Source: Aquimarina sp. TRL1
GTDB taxonomy: Bacteria > Bacteroidota > Bacteroidia > Flavobacteriales > Flavobacteriaceae
Length of the DNA: 64,000 nt
Reading direction: 5' to 3'
Assembly: GCF_013365535.1 (NCBI RefSeq)
Contig: NZ_CP053590.1
Coordinates: 4,826,501 to 4,890,500, forward strand
Part shown: piece by piece, positions 7,701 through 16,416 of the stretch
Layout of the letters: every line of letters starts with the position of its first letter
Numbering within the stretch: the stretch's first letter is position 1
Notes under the pieces: generated by a model
What the model was told of the DNA's origin: nothing
The model's database searches: none
Seen by the model: only the letters and a program-made list of their open reading frames with translations
Made by a program: the position numbers and the translations under genes

Positions 7701-7982
7701 ACTATTGATGATTTGTGTTTGTGATTCTATTGATAGCACAATATAACTAATCATACAATACTATATATAATATTATCCATCTTTTTGCAGTAGTTTCAGT
7801 AAATTATTAGCAGATACCCCGTATATAAAGCGCATTGTGATTTTTATAAATGATGCTGGTTAATAGCTATTTATTAAGAAGAAGTAGTACGTAAGGGAAT
7901 AAAAACAGTATTTTATGTAAAAAAGAATAAAATACACACTTAGACAGGGAGAGACTCCCTCATCGCTGCCCCTTATAGCCCA

Positions 7983-8032
7983 TCTTATAGAGGCTCGATG
8001 GCTTCTTACACCGCATAAAGCCTCCTATAAGA
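7983..8032. repeat. Imperfect inverted repeat
   Basis: TCTTATAGAGGCT (7983-7995) pairs with AGCCTCCTATAAGA (8019-8032), with one bulged base and a 23-base loop. Confidence 0.65.
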
Positions 8033-8063
8033 CCCGTTCTAAGGATTCCTGAACTGCTTCGAA

Positions 8064-8090
8064 GAATGCTTTTAATCAATCAAAGCATTC
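8064..8090. repeat. Perfect 9-bp inverted repeat
   Basis: GAATGCTTT (8064-8072) and AAAGCATTC (8082-8090) are perfect complements across a 9-base loop. No T-run follows, so it is not an ordinary terminator. Confidence 0.6.
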
Positions 8091-8206
8091 ATTTATTTCT
8101 TACCTATCCACATTTTTGGGCAACACCCCCTTAACGAAAGCCCTTTTTTCTATTATTTTGGGCAAACAGCTATTAATAGAAAGGCTCAGAACCCGTTTCG
8201 GAAGCC

Positions 8207-8233
8207 TTCGAAGTATTAAATTAATACTTCGAA
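8207..8233. repeat. 27-bp near-complete palindrome
   Basis: TTCGAAGTATTAA (8207-8219) and TTAATACTTCGAA (8221-8233) are perfect complements separated by one base. A palindrome this long with no loop suggests a protein-binding or cruciform site rather than an RNA terminator. Confidence 0.7.
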
Positions 8234-8283
8234 ATACTTTTTACTGGGCTAGACCCCATGCCTGGAGGGGGGAGCTCCCTTGT

Positions 8284-9441
8284 TTACTGTATACAACTTT
8301 GGATTTTCTTGTTACAGACCCGACAGCAACCGTATAATACTCCCATAAATACCCCCCAAAACATATATACAACCCATAATGGATATCCATAAGACATTAA
8401 TGGACTGGTAGGAGCATATGAAGTAACGGTAATGGTCATCAAATCCCAGGAACCGTTCATTATCCGATAAAAAAGCATCGCTGTAAAATGTATAACAAAG
8501 GTACTTAACAAATAAGTAAACAATGGAAACCTACCCAGTGTTTCAAAAAAATGAAACCCCCTAAATCTCCACCTTTCAGCACTATACAATAAGAGAAGTA
8601 CGATTCCTGTTGTTATGGTTATAAATGCTAAAGAAGCGGGATATTTGGTTATATTAAAAAAGTCTATTACAGTTGTAATTGTGTCTTTCTGATATTTCCA
8701 GGGTACTTCTCCATACCCGTTAATAGTTCTAATTACAAAAAAAAGAGTGATCAATATTCCTGCGGTAATTAGCATTCTTTTTCTTCGTATATGAGCCGGA
8801 AATCCCGTATTGAAATAGTTTCCAAAAGCATACCCCAGTAATAGTAATCCCAACCAGGGGAGCAATGTATAACTAAAAATAAACAACTGCTCTTCTATGA
8901 CAATAAATTGTTTCTGATAAATTATATACCAAATGATCGATAAAAGTGAGTGTCCTTTCATTACAATTCCATCCAAAAAATGATGTGCTGTAATAATAAG
9001 AACCCCCAATACTGCTAAAAACTTTTTAGGCAAGAACTGCAAGAATGCAAGAACCAAAAATGCAATTCCCAAACTCCCTAAAATCAGCACTCCTATCGTC
9101 CTAAAATACGGGTCAAAATTCCACAAAAAACTATTTAGCGTAAGCTCTAAAACAATAAGAATTAATCCTTTCTTAGCAATAGATCCGGCTATGGCTGTTT
9201 TTTCTTTATGTTGATTCTTGAGATATAAATGAATCCCGCAAAGAATATAAGTAGCCGGTGCAAATGTATACGCTATAAATTGAACAAAAAACAATCCAAT
9301 ATTGGTGGTTGCCAGATTGGTAGGATCGGTATACCACTGATAAAAAAATATCCTGGTATGACTTAAAACAGCTAATGATAGAACAATTCCGAACAAAATC
9401 CTTCTGGATCGTACTGCCGGAGAGGTAATAATATAACTCAT
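8284..9441 (-). CDS. DUF1624 / heparan-alpha-glucosaminide N-acetyltransferase-like membrane protein
   Basis: A 385-residue inner-membrane protein with about ten hydrophobic segments. Start region RSRRILFGIVLSLAVLSHTR, the segment KKGLILIVLELTLNSFLWNF and the following FLVLAFLQFLPKKFLAVLG fit the DUF1624 family, whose better-known relatives are heparan N-acetyltransferase and YeiB-like proteins that move acyl groups across the membrane. A catalytic histidine in the family normally sits near the end of the first membrane segment; SHTR here could serve that role. It stands alone, with hairpin-rich DNA downstream and repeat elements upstream, so context gives no clue to substrate. The family is fairly certain, the activity is not. 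Confidence 0.75.
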   Translation of the reverse strand: MSYIITSPAVRSRRILFGIVLSLAVLSHTRIFFYQWYTDPTNLATTNIGLFFVQFIAYTFAPATYILCGIHLYLKNQHKEKTAIAGSIAKKGLILIVLELTLNSFLWNFDPYFRTIGVLILGSLGIAFLVLAFLQFLPKKFLAVLGVLIITAHHFLDGIVMKGHSLLSIIWYIIYQKQFIVIEEQLFIFSYTLLPWLGLLLLGYAFGNYFNTGFPAHIRRKRMLITAGILITLFFVIRTINGYGEVPWKYQKDTITTVIDFFNITKYPASLAFITITTGIVLLLLYSAERWRFRGFHFFETLGRFPLFTYLLSTFVIHFTAMLFYRIMNGSWDLMTITVTSYAPTSPLMSYGYPLWVVYMFWGVFMGVLYGCCRVCNKKIQSCIQ

Positions 9442-9470
9442 TATCGAGTATTATTTTTAAGCGATTTATT

Positions 9471-9631
9471 GAAGTGATTTAATTTTTTTTCAATTTGCTA
9501 AAAAAATGTCTTTTTGTGCTCATATTTCTCAATTTTTGACTTCCGTAGCCTTGCTATGCAACTAAAAAAATACTTCATCTGAACACAAATCCACTATTTT
9601 TCACTTAAATCAAAAAAGTCTAAATCTCTTC
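9471..9631. repeat. 161-bp repeat element, copy 1, with terminal inverted repeats
   Basis: Begins GAAGTGATTTAA and ends TTAAATCTCTTC-like (AAGTCTAAATCTCTTC), i.e. inverted ends. The inside (GACTTCCGTAGCCTTGCTAT, GCAACTAAAAAA, TGAACACAAA, CCACTATTTTTCACTTAA) is repeated almost exactly in copy 2 at 9682. No coding potential. The layout resembles a miniature inverted-repeat element. Confidence 0.75.
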
Positions 9632-9681
9632 ATTGTAAAAAAACATCTGATAAATCGCATTGGTTTTACATTGGAGATATT

Positions 9682-9842
9682 GAAAGTGGTTTAAACTTTT
9701 TCCAATTTGTTTAAAAAATGTCTCCTTGCGCTCATGTTTCACAATTTTTGACTTCCGTAGCCTTGCTATGCAACTAAAAAATATTTCACCTGAACACAAA
9801 ACCACTATTTTTCACTTAACTCAAAAAAGTTTAAACCTCTTC
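9682..9842. repeat. 161-bp repeat element, copy 2
   Basis: A direct repeat of copy 1, same length and orientation, with ends GAAAGTGGTTTAAACTTTTT and AAAAAAGTTTAAACCTCTTC. Only scattered base changes separate the two. The spacing between copies is 50 bp. Confidence 0.75.
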
Positions 9843-9920
9843 ATTTATACCATTTCTATTTCTTAATTACCTAAACAAAAAATATCTTCTTTCTATTTGG
9901 GTGCTCTCAAAGCAGAAATA

Positions 9921-9960
9921 GTATTACAAAACACCATTGACATTATACAGTCAATGGTGT
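9921..9960 (-). terminator. Terminator of the siderophore operon
   Basis: ACACCATTGA (9931-9940) pairs with TCAATGGTGT (9951-9960). On the minus strand the stem is followed by TTTTGTAAT, 46 bases after the stop of the synthetase gene at 10007. Plus-strand T-runs also follow it, so it could act in both directions. Confidence 0.75.
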
Positions 9961-10006
9961 TTTTATTATAGTCGAGTAATCAAAAAGATCTCTCTGATGA
10001 TAAATA

Positions 10007-11821
10007 TTATGATTTTTTAGGAGCGTACTTAGCAATTGGATTGGTTAAAACTCCTACTGTTTTCAAATCTCCAAAAGGGTTTTCCAAATTTCTTAGCTGA
10101 CGATTATTTCTCAATTGTAAACGATTCAAAGCATCAGGATCAAAACTCGGAGCAAAGAGGTCATAGGTATCAAACTTTGCCTGAAGATTCGGATGAGCTT
10201 CCTGATATGCTATTATGGTTTCTGCGACTAAAGCCCAGAAATTTTCTTCTGAATATTCAGTATGTTCTACCAAAATAGCTGACATAAACCTGAAAAATGA
10301 ATCAAACAGCTGCGTAAATATAGGAAGGGTTTTTGCTGCTTCCTCTACTGTCGTCAAGACTCTATTGACCACCTCTGGTACTTCCATGTCCGTATTTATT
10401 AAAGATATTTCTTCTCCGATATCTTTCATTATTGCTTTGACAGGAATATTATTTTCCATGACCAAAATCAGGTTTTCTCCATGTGGCATAAACACAAGAT
10501 CATAGGTATAAAAACAATGAATAAGAGGTGATAGGTATGCTTTGAAATAATGTTTCAGCCAGGTATCTGTATCCAGACCAGAAGCTTTTATAAAAGCTGG
10601 TAATAATGCTTTCCCATCCGGATCTATATGTAATAAAGCCGCCATAGTCATTGGCTCCTGCCCTTTATCTAATTTATCTGCCGGGCTTTCTCTCCATAGA
10701 CTGGCAAGCATCTTTTTATAATGACTTCCATTTTTTATCGCTTTCTCATAGTGAGAATGCCCATACCCTATAGTCGCTATTTCCCTGAGTACACTAAACC
10801 CATTTTCACTCAAATAAGCATCGCTCTCAAGAAGGTTTTTTAACCAATCATTAATAGCTGGATTTGTCTGCATGTAATAGGGAGATAATCCTCTCACATA
10901 CCCCATGTTTAAAATAGACAAAGCCGTTTTGACATAAAATTTATCTGGATTCGAAACATTGTAGAATGTTCGGATTGATTGTTGTGGCAAGTATTTATCT
11001 TCACTTTCTCCCAAAAAGATTAAGTAATTTAATGCTAAATCTGCTGCAAAAACATGAGATAACTTATTCGTCCATTGCCAGGGGTGAATTGGGATAAAAT
11101 AATAATCATCTGAAGCCACTCCTCGTTGTTCTACAATTGTATTAAAATGATGTATTGCTTCTTCTCCCAGTTCCTGCTTCATCAGTTTATTATAATCTAA
11201 TGAAGGAACTGTCGTAAATTTTGCTCTTTCTTTATGTGCAGCCAGCCAAACAAGAGAAAAGGGTTTTGCTGTTTCCGGAGCATAGGCTATATAGTCCGTA
11301 ACATTAAATCCAATTCTGCCATTATTAGCTATAAACCTGGGATGTCCGGTCATAGCACCTTCGATTTTCTGATAATCAATGGCAGTTAACTCTGTAGTAT
11401 AGTTTTTATGTTTTTCATGCATATAAGCCATTCCATAGAGGGTATTCCCTACCTCTTCCATATATACTAAAAGAGATTTTTCATCGATTCCCAGCTGTTT
11501 ATTAAACTCTACAATAAAGTTTAAAGAATCTAGTACTTCCGGGTTTCCTCCTTTGTATTTTCTGATACTCTCTTCTGATATGTACCAGTGATTTAAGTGT
11601 AATACCTTTGCTTCGAAATGATATGCGACATCTGAGTGCTCTTCTTTTACTACATATTGCCCCCATTCGCCATGTTGTCCTGTAAGTTCCGGGGTTATAA
11701 TACGTTCATGAGAAAATTCCGAAAGGATTTTTTTTATGTGTATTCGGTTAACTTTTTCCCAAACAGTTGATTTTATATGTGATATAGCTTCTTCTGGTGC
11801 TATTTCTTGAATTGCTTCCAT
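10007..11821 (-). CDS. IucA/IucC-family NIS siderophore synthetase (second of a pair)
   Basis: A 604-residue ATP-dependent synthetase that joins a carboxylate substrate to an amine or alcohol, the central step of NRPS-independent siderophore assembly in the cytoplasm. Diagnostic motifs are IPIHPWQW, PQQSIRTFYNVSNPDKFYVK, FMPHGENLILVMENN, and the C-terminal ferric-reductase-like region with LQLRNNRQLRNLENPF. Full length for the family. It follows a related synthetase with 35 bases between them and is surely cotranscribed, with a terminator at 9931-9960. The operon holds no monooxygenase, decarboxylase, exporter or receptor, so the amine substrate must be supplied from elsewhere and the product cannot be named. 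Iron regulation is expected but I found no clear Fur box. Confidence 0.9.
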   Translation of the reverse strand: MEAIQEIAPEEAISHIKSTVWEKVNRIHIKKILSEFSHERIITPELTGQHGEWGQYVVKEEHSDVAYHFEAKVLHLNHWYISEESIRKYKGGNPEVLDSLNFIVEFNKQLGIDEKSLLVYMEEVGNTLYGMAYMHEKHKNYTTELTAIDYQKIEGAMTGHPRFIANNGRIGFNVTDYIAYAPETAKPFSLVWLAAHKERAKFTTVPSLDYNKLMKQELGEEAIHHFNTIVEQRGVASDDYYFIPIHPWQWTNKLSHVFAADLALNYLIFLGESEDKYLPQQSIRTFYNVSNPDKFYVKTALSILNMGYVRGLSPYYMQTNPAINDWLKNLLESDAYLSENGFSVLREIATIGYGHSHYEKAIKNGSHYKKMLASLWRESPADKLDKGQEPMTMAALLHIDPDGKALLPAFIKASGLDTDTWLKHYFKAYLSPLIHCFYTYDLVFMPHGENLILVMENNIPVKAIMKDIGEEISLINTDMEVPEVVNRVLTTVEEAAKTLPIFTQLFDSFFRFMSAILVEHTEYSEENFWALVAETIIAYQEAHPNLQAKFDTYDLFAPSFDPDALNRLQLRNNRQLRNLENPFGDLKTVGVLTNPIAKYAPKKS

Positions 11822-11856
11822 GTTTTGTTATCGTAGATGATAGTAAATAAAGTGAA

Positions 11857-13686
11857 TTAAAGTGCTACTTTTTTATAAGCCGCTAAAGGGTTTTTAAAGG
11901 TTCCTGCAAATTGCTGAGTTTTAAACGGATCACTTAAATCAACCATTTTTTTATTATTTCGCAATTGTAATCTATTAAGACATGTTTTGATAATCTCATC
12001 TGCAAACAGATCACACTCTTCAAATTTCTTTTCTAATTGAGGATTTTCTTGCTGGTACGTGGTAATACAATCAGCAGCCAGTTCCCAGAATTTTTCTTGA
12101 GGGTAATTATCGTGTTCTACAAGGATGTGAGAAAGGAAACGGAAATAACAATCAAATATCTGCGTAAAGATCGATAATATCTTTAGTTCTTTTGATACCG
12201 GAACTCTCATTTGCTGTACTGCTTCAGGTAGTGCTACATCGTTATTAACAAATCCCACTTCTTCTCCTATATCTTTCATAATAACTCGTACCGGGACATT
12301 ATTTTTCATAATTAAAATAAGGTTCTCTCCATGAGGTGTAAACCTGATATCATGATGATAGAAACAGTGAAGCAACGGACTTAAGTAAGCATCCAGGTAT
12401 TTTCTCAACCAGTTAGTTGTATCTAATCCTGAATCTCTAATCAACAAGGGTAAAAGAGCTGTTCCATTTTTATCAATATGCAACAGAGCAGCCATTGTCA
12501 TTAGCTTTTCTCCGGAACGCAATTTAGTCATAGGGCTTTCTCTCCATAATGAAGAAAGCATTCTGTTATAATCTGTATCTTTCCCGGCATTGTAATAATA
12601 TGTATTGGTATATCCTACTGTTGCCGTTTCTCGTAAAATTGTAAATCCTTTTTTCTCTAAATAAGCATCATTTGTCACAATCTCAGATACCCAATCATTT
12701 ATTGGAGGAGTAGTAATCATATATGAAGGAGGCAATCCCCTCATAAATCCCATATTAAGTATAGAAAGTGCTGTTTTGACATAGTGCTTTGTCGGATTAC
12801 TGATATTAAAGAATGTACGAATAGACTGCTGAGGTCTATATTTATCTTCACTATATCCTAGTAGTACTAATTTTTTATTAGCAATATCCGGAGCGAATAT
12901 CATAGCTAGTTTATTATGCCATTGCCAGGGATGTATTGGAATGAAAAAATAATCAGATGATTTAACTCCTTTATTATGTAAGATCGTTTCAAAAGCAGTA
13001 CGAGTTTCCTCACTCAATTCCGAGCTCATTATCTGTTCATAATCCACCCCTTTCACAGTAGTAAAGCCTGTATTATCCTTATGACCGGCAACCCATAATA
13101 AAGAAAAAGGAGCCGCTGCCTCCGGTACATATTTTTTATAATCTACCAAATCAAATCCAATTCGACCATTATTCGCTACAAAACAAGGGTGCCCTTCAAT
13201 CATAGCATGTTCTATATCCTGGTAATCAGCATGAACCAAGTCCTCTGATGTGGTCTTTTTTTGAGAATACACATAGGCTCTTCCGCATAAAGTACTATTG
13301 ATTTCTTCCATATACAATGGAAGAATATCTTCATTTATACCTACAATATCCTTAACTTCTATAATAAAGCTTAATGAATCTAAAGGAACTTTTTTTCCCT
13401 CTTCATACTTTTCTATAGAGGTAGTTTCGATATGCCAATGATCTAAACTCAATACCTGAGCTCTAAAATGATAAGTAATCGCTGTATCCGAAATCGGCAA
13501 TGTGTACACTCCCCAATCCCCTTCTTTGGACTGTAATTCCGGAGTGAGTAGAAGTTCATGAGCAAATTCTGAAATAATTTTTCGAATATGTAGTCTGTTG
13601 ACCCTTTCCCAAACTTCTGGTTCTAGATGTGGAACAGTATTTTTATAATTCTCCTGTTCATAATTATTCACGTTGGTTGTTATCAT
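11857..13686 (-). CDS. IucA/IucC-family NIS siderophore synthetase (first of a pair)
   Basis: A 609-residue paralogue of the downstream gene; the two align along their whole length (IPIHPWQW, PQQSIRTFFNISNPTKHYVK, FTPHGENLILIMKNN, LQLRNNKKMVDLSDPF). Two NIS enzymes usually act in sequence on one scaffold such as citrate or succinate, adding first one and then a second amine arm. It is the first gene of the operon; the 758 bases upstream contain no other gene and should hold the promoter. The start at 13686 (MITTNVNNYEQ) is the only ATG that places the conserved EVWERVNRLHIRKIISEF segment at the usual distance from the N-terminus. Confidence 0.9.
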   Translation of the reverse strand: MITTNVNNYEQENYKNTVPHLEPEVWERVNRLHIRKIISEFAHELLLTPELQSKEGDWGVYTLPISDTAITYHFRAQVLSLDHWHIETTSIEKYEEGKKVPLDSLSFIIEVKDIVGINEDILPLYMEEINSTLCGRAYVYSQKKTTSEDLVHADYQDIEHAMIEGHPCFVANNGRIGFDLVDYKKYVPEAAAPFSLLWVAGHKDNTGFTTVKGVDYEQIMSSELSEETRTAFETILHNKGVKSSDYFFIPIHPWQWHNKLAMIFAPDIANKKLVLLGYSEDKYRPQQSIRTFFNISNPTKHYVKTALSILNMGFMRGLPPSYMITTPPINDWVSEIVTNDAYLEKKGFTILRETATVGYTNTYYYNAGKDTDYNRMLSSLWRESPMTKLRSGEKLMTMAALLHIDKNGTALLPLLIRDSGLDTTNWLRKYLDAYLSPLLHCFYHHDIRFTPHGENLILIMKNNVPVRVIMKDIGEEVGFVNNDVALPEAVQQMRVPVSKELKILSIFTQIFDCYFRFLSHILVEHDNYPQEKFWELAADCITTYQQENPQLEKKFEECDLFADEIIKTCLNRLQLRNNKKMVDLSDPFKTQQFAGTFKNPLAAYKKVAL

Positions 13687-14444
13687 TTTTACCTGAGTAA
13701 TATTTGAATATATTTATATTAAAAATCGATTGTTCAGAACTTATGTTTTATACGCTACTCATTATCTCAATCAATTAATTTACCGTGCTAAAAGAAAACA
13801 AATCGGTTCATTATCCCCTCTAACAAAAAAGAATCAAACACCCTAATTACAAACAACTTACATTTCATATCACAGCTGGGTAAAATAATATATGGAGTAA
13901 TAGTACACACGTAAAATCCTCCTGTCAGCTATTTATAATTTCTTTCGTTTTTCATTATAAAAAGCACAGAAGATCTCGTGTTTTTAGTATATATTTTTAA
14001 ATTAATTTTAATTTATTCTAAATAAAGATAAAAAACTTAACCAATAATCCTTCTTCTTCTAAATAATTTTAACTCAATTTTAGTGAGGCAAAGTCATCAA
14101 CCAAAAGATTAACAAAATTTTAAAGTCATATAAAACAAGCTGTTAACTTGGTGAATCAACGAAAAAACAGGGGTTTATCGAGGTAAAACCGATTTAATTT
14201 TTAACAAAACTTTAACTCGTTTTTATCTACCTCGCTGTTTAATCAAACAGCGATAAACTTCAGCTAGTTTTCTCTTTCGTAACACAGCTTACATATCGAT
14301 TATTAAAAAATAATTTGAGCAAGAATCAAAAACGGGAATAAGCCAGAATTTATCTTATGAGAAAGGTTTTCCACAATTAAATAGGTATTTTTATGCAACC
14401 ATCAATAAATCAACACTTAAGAATAATTACTAAAAACATCATAT
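13687..14444. other. 758-bp divergent intergenic region
   Basis: Very AT-rich with no open frame of note. It must carry the promoter for the siderophore operon (minus) and for the small membrane protein gene (plus). The only secondary structure I could pick out is CGCTGTTT (14233-14240) pairing with AAACAGCG (14245-14252), plus an outer GAGGTA/TACCTC pair. No recognizable Fur box or riboswitch. Confidence 0.5.
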
Positions 14445-14867
14445 ATGAATCCTATTATAAGAAATATCCTAGCTATTATCGCCGGATGGTTAGTGGGTAG
14501 TATTGTCAATATGAGCATCGTAAAAATTGGTCATACACTACTCCCAATCGAGAATATCGACACAAATAATCTGAAAGAATTAGCGACTATTATGCCTACT
14601 CTGGATGCTAAACATTTTATCTTTCCATTCGTAGCACATGCTCTAGGTACTTTAGGAGGAGCTTTGGTCGCTGCATTAATCGCTGCTACTCACAAAATGA
14701 AAATTGCACTAGGGATTGGAGTACTCTTTCTTATTGGCGGTATATTAGCCAGTTATATGTTACCAGCACCAACCTGGTTTATAATTACTGATCTTGCTTG
14801 TGCATATATTCCAATGGCATGGATCGGTGGGAAAATTGCATCTAAAAATACTAAGGTTATTACATAA
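14445..14867 (+). CDS. Conserved small membrane protein, function unknown
   Basis: A 140-residue protein with four hydrophobic helices: about 6-28 (ILAIIAGWLVGSIVNMSIVK), 60-80 (FIFPFVAHALGTLGGALVAA), 85-103 and 110-132. Glycines punctuate the helices, as in small helical-bundle membrane proteins common in Bacteroidota genomes. Positively charged KM/K and SKNTK loops suggest both termini are cytoplasmic. I do not recognise a functional family. It stands alone between the siderophore operon and a probable gene remnant. Confidence 0.6.
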   Translation: MNPIIRNILAIIAGWLVGSIVNMSIVKIGHTLLPIENIDTNNLKELATIMPTLDAKHFIFPFVAHALGTLGGALVAALIAATHKMKIALGIGVLFLIGGILASYMLPAPTWFIITDLACAYIPMAWIGGKIASKNTKVIT

Positions 14868-14937
14868 TGTACAGTCTTCGAGATTAGATTCACTAAACAA
14901 CTATTTAGCGGTTCTTTTTATCCATACATAAATGGTA

Positions 14938-15060
14938 TAATTCAAAACACATTCGGGTCCCAATGGTCCTGTAAACCACCTTGGGGCAAACTCACGAGGC
15001 ATTCGCTGGAGTCAAAATTTCGATTTAAAAGGAAGTCTTGAGGATATTATACCTGTTTAG
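14938..15060 (+). pseudogene. Possible gene remnant (C-terminal end of a lost protein)
   Basis: A 40-codon open stretch ends at TAG 15060 and has the composition of real protein: HSGPNGPVNHLGANSRGIRW then SQNFDLKGSLEDIIPV. A stop interrupts the frame just upstream and no start codon is placed to use it. I cannot name the parent family. It could be chance, but the regular mix of Gly, Asn and charged residues is unlike random AT-rich translation. Confidence 0.35.
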
Positions 15061-15109
15061 CAGTGTCAATAAAAACAGGTAACATTTAACATCTTCAAAA
15101 CATATATAC

Positions 15110-15733
15110 ATGAGTTTGTTTATAATTTTGAAAAAAGCCAAGTTGATTCGTAACTATTTCCTGATAGCCCTGCTCTATTGTTCATTATATGGATGTGTCT
15201 CCTATTCTAAAAAAGAGTTTAGAAAGGAGTATATAAAGTTAAATGAACATACTCTTCATATGCTTAACGGAAAATTTAAACTATATCCTGTCAAGCGATT
15301 TCAAAAAGAAACAAGCACTGACAATTGCATACGGTACACCAACCTCTATCAAAACATAGTTGATGAAAACTGGAACTCTGAGAGAAAAGCGGACTCTTTG
15401 TGTACTCATAACAATACGTATAGCGTAGCTTTAACTTTTAAAGACAATAAAAACTTACGTATCAAGCTGATCGAAAACACAACTATCATAAGAGACACCA
15501 CATTATCCGGAAAGTACAAAAATGGAATGTTTTATCTGGATAACAAAGATATTAGCATACATGGGATTCCTTTTCTTTTTGGAGGCTATCGAAGTGACAA
15601 GAGAAGAATCGGAATGACCAAAGACAACAATCTAATTGTGAATGAAGCTATTGGAAACGAAGGAGCCATATTATTAATACTTGCTGCTGGATATCAATAC
15701 AATGCTTCTTATGAATATGAAAGAATACAATAG
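15110..15733 (+). CDS. Hypothetical lipoprotein
   Basis: A 207-residue predicted lipoprotein. A basic start (LKKAKLIRNY) leads into a hydrophobic stretch ending in lipobox LYGC at about residue 29. The mature part is rich in Lys, Asn and Tyr with alternating strands, for example YSVALTFKDNKNLRIKLIEN and the segment SGKYKNGMFYLDNKDI, giving the look of a small beta-barrel or lipocalin-like fold, though no family is recognised. A hydrophobic segment near the C-terminus (GAILLILAAGYQYN) follows. It stands alone; no operon partner. Confidence 0.6.
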   Translation: MSLFIILKKAKLIRNYFLIALLYCSLYGCVSYSKKEFRKEYIKLNEHTLHMLNGKFKLYPVKRFQKETSTDNCIRYTNLYQNIVDENWNSERKADSLCTHNNTYSVALTFKDNKNLRIKLIENTTIIRDTTLSGKYKNGMFYLDNKDISIHGIPFLFGGYRSDKRRIGMTKDNNLIVNEAIGNEGAILLILAAGYQYNASYEYERIQ

Positions 15734-15827
15734 CAACTTTATTTATTAAATAGTTGTAACGTACATCCTTAGCTTAAATACCATCCATTTTCTTAATAAT
15801 GCCGCGCATACTTGTGACCGAGATGAT

Positions 15828-16331
15828 TTATTTATACTTCTTTTTTAATTGTTCTATTTCTGTCGTCAAAAGGGAATCCAAAGAAACGAAATAAAGACAT
15901 TGCCATTTTTGTGTTTGTATTGCCTGTTTGCTTTTTGGAGCATCCCATGGTGGGTAAACACGTATTCCTCTTTTTCCTTCTATATGAGCTGATGAAATAA
16001 TCTTTTTTTCTATGAGTATCCGACCTGGAAAAATAAACGTTCCTTTTTGATGACCACTCGCTACAAATATTACGACCAAATCAATCTGATCCGTTTCCTG
16101 AAAAGGGACCGTAACCCCTTTTTCATTTCTTTTCCAAACAGTTACAAACTGACCTGTTTTTTTAGGAGTAATTTTTGCTTTTCTAAAAATAGTTGTTTTT
16201 CCATTTAACTTAAAACGTGCTGCACAATAGGCACTACTTTCTTCTTCTTCCTGATACGCGGTAAGCTCAAAACCACAGGAATCATATACCTGTTCTTTTA
16301 GCCATAAAACAGTGGGGTCAGATATCGTCAA
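15828..16331 (-). CDS. MepB-family protein
   Basis: A 167-residue soluble protein matching the MepB family: FELTAYQEEEESSAYCAARF, GKTTIFRKAKITPKKTGQFV, TVWKR, IDLVVIFVASGHQKGTFIFP, GKRGIRVYPPWDAPKSKQA. MepB takes its name from the gene next to the mepA multidrug exporter of Staphylococcus aureus; its biochemical role is unknown. The frame begins with a TTG codon at 16331; no ATG occurs in frame upstream before a stop, nor downstream before the conserved part, so TTG is the likely start. It is single, 85 bases downstream of an acetyltransferase gene that may be cotranscribed. Confidence 0.8.
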   Translation of the reverse strand: MTISDPTVLWLKEQVYDSCGFELTAYQEEEESSAYCAARFKLNGKTTIFRKAKITPKKTGQFVTVWKRNEKGVTVPFQETDQIDLVVIFVASGHQKGTFIFPGRILIEKKIISSAHIEGKRGIRVYPPWDAPKSKQAIQTQKWQCLYFVSLDSLLTTEIEQLKKKYK

Positions 16332-16416
16332 AATACAAATGTTTCTTTATTCGGAAAGCAAACATATAAATAAAAAGTACTTTATACAGCCATAGGGTAC
16401 AAAATTCCATTTTACC

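Larger units (their letters stand above)
7755..8283. other. Intergenic region of about 530 bp rich in hairpins; no convincing gene
   Basis: No open frame here has family similarity; a 73-codon plus-strand frame (8116-8337) overlaps the end of the DUF1624 gene and looks accidental. The section from about 7940 to 8280 is less AT-rich than its surroundings and holds three inverted repeats, listed separately. It may be the decayed edge of a mobile element or a structured RNA; I cannot decide between these. Confidence 0.6.

Noticed and set aside
8116..8337. 73-codon plus-strand open frame before the DUF1624 gene
   Set aside because: It runs through hairpins and overlaps the end of the DUF1624 gene; no family similarity and no promoter.
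9620..9805. 61-codon minus-strand open frame
   Set aside because: It lies across two copies of the non-coding repeat element and has no protein-like pattern.
10007..13686. Link between the NIS synthetases and the diaminopropionate lyase-like gene at 56203
   Set aside because: They lie 42 kb apart, and the enzyme type degrades the amine rather than making it; no sequence evidence joins them.
13687..14444. Riboswitch or Fur box upstream of the siderophore operon
   Set aside because: No cobalamin-type GCCACTG box or Fur-like palindrome could be found by eye.
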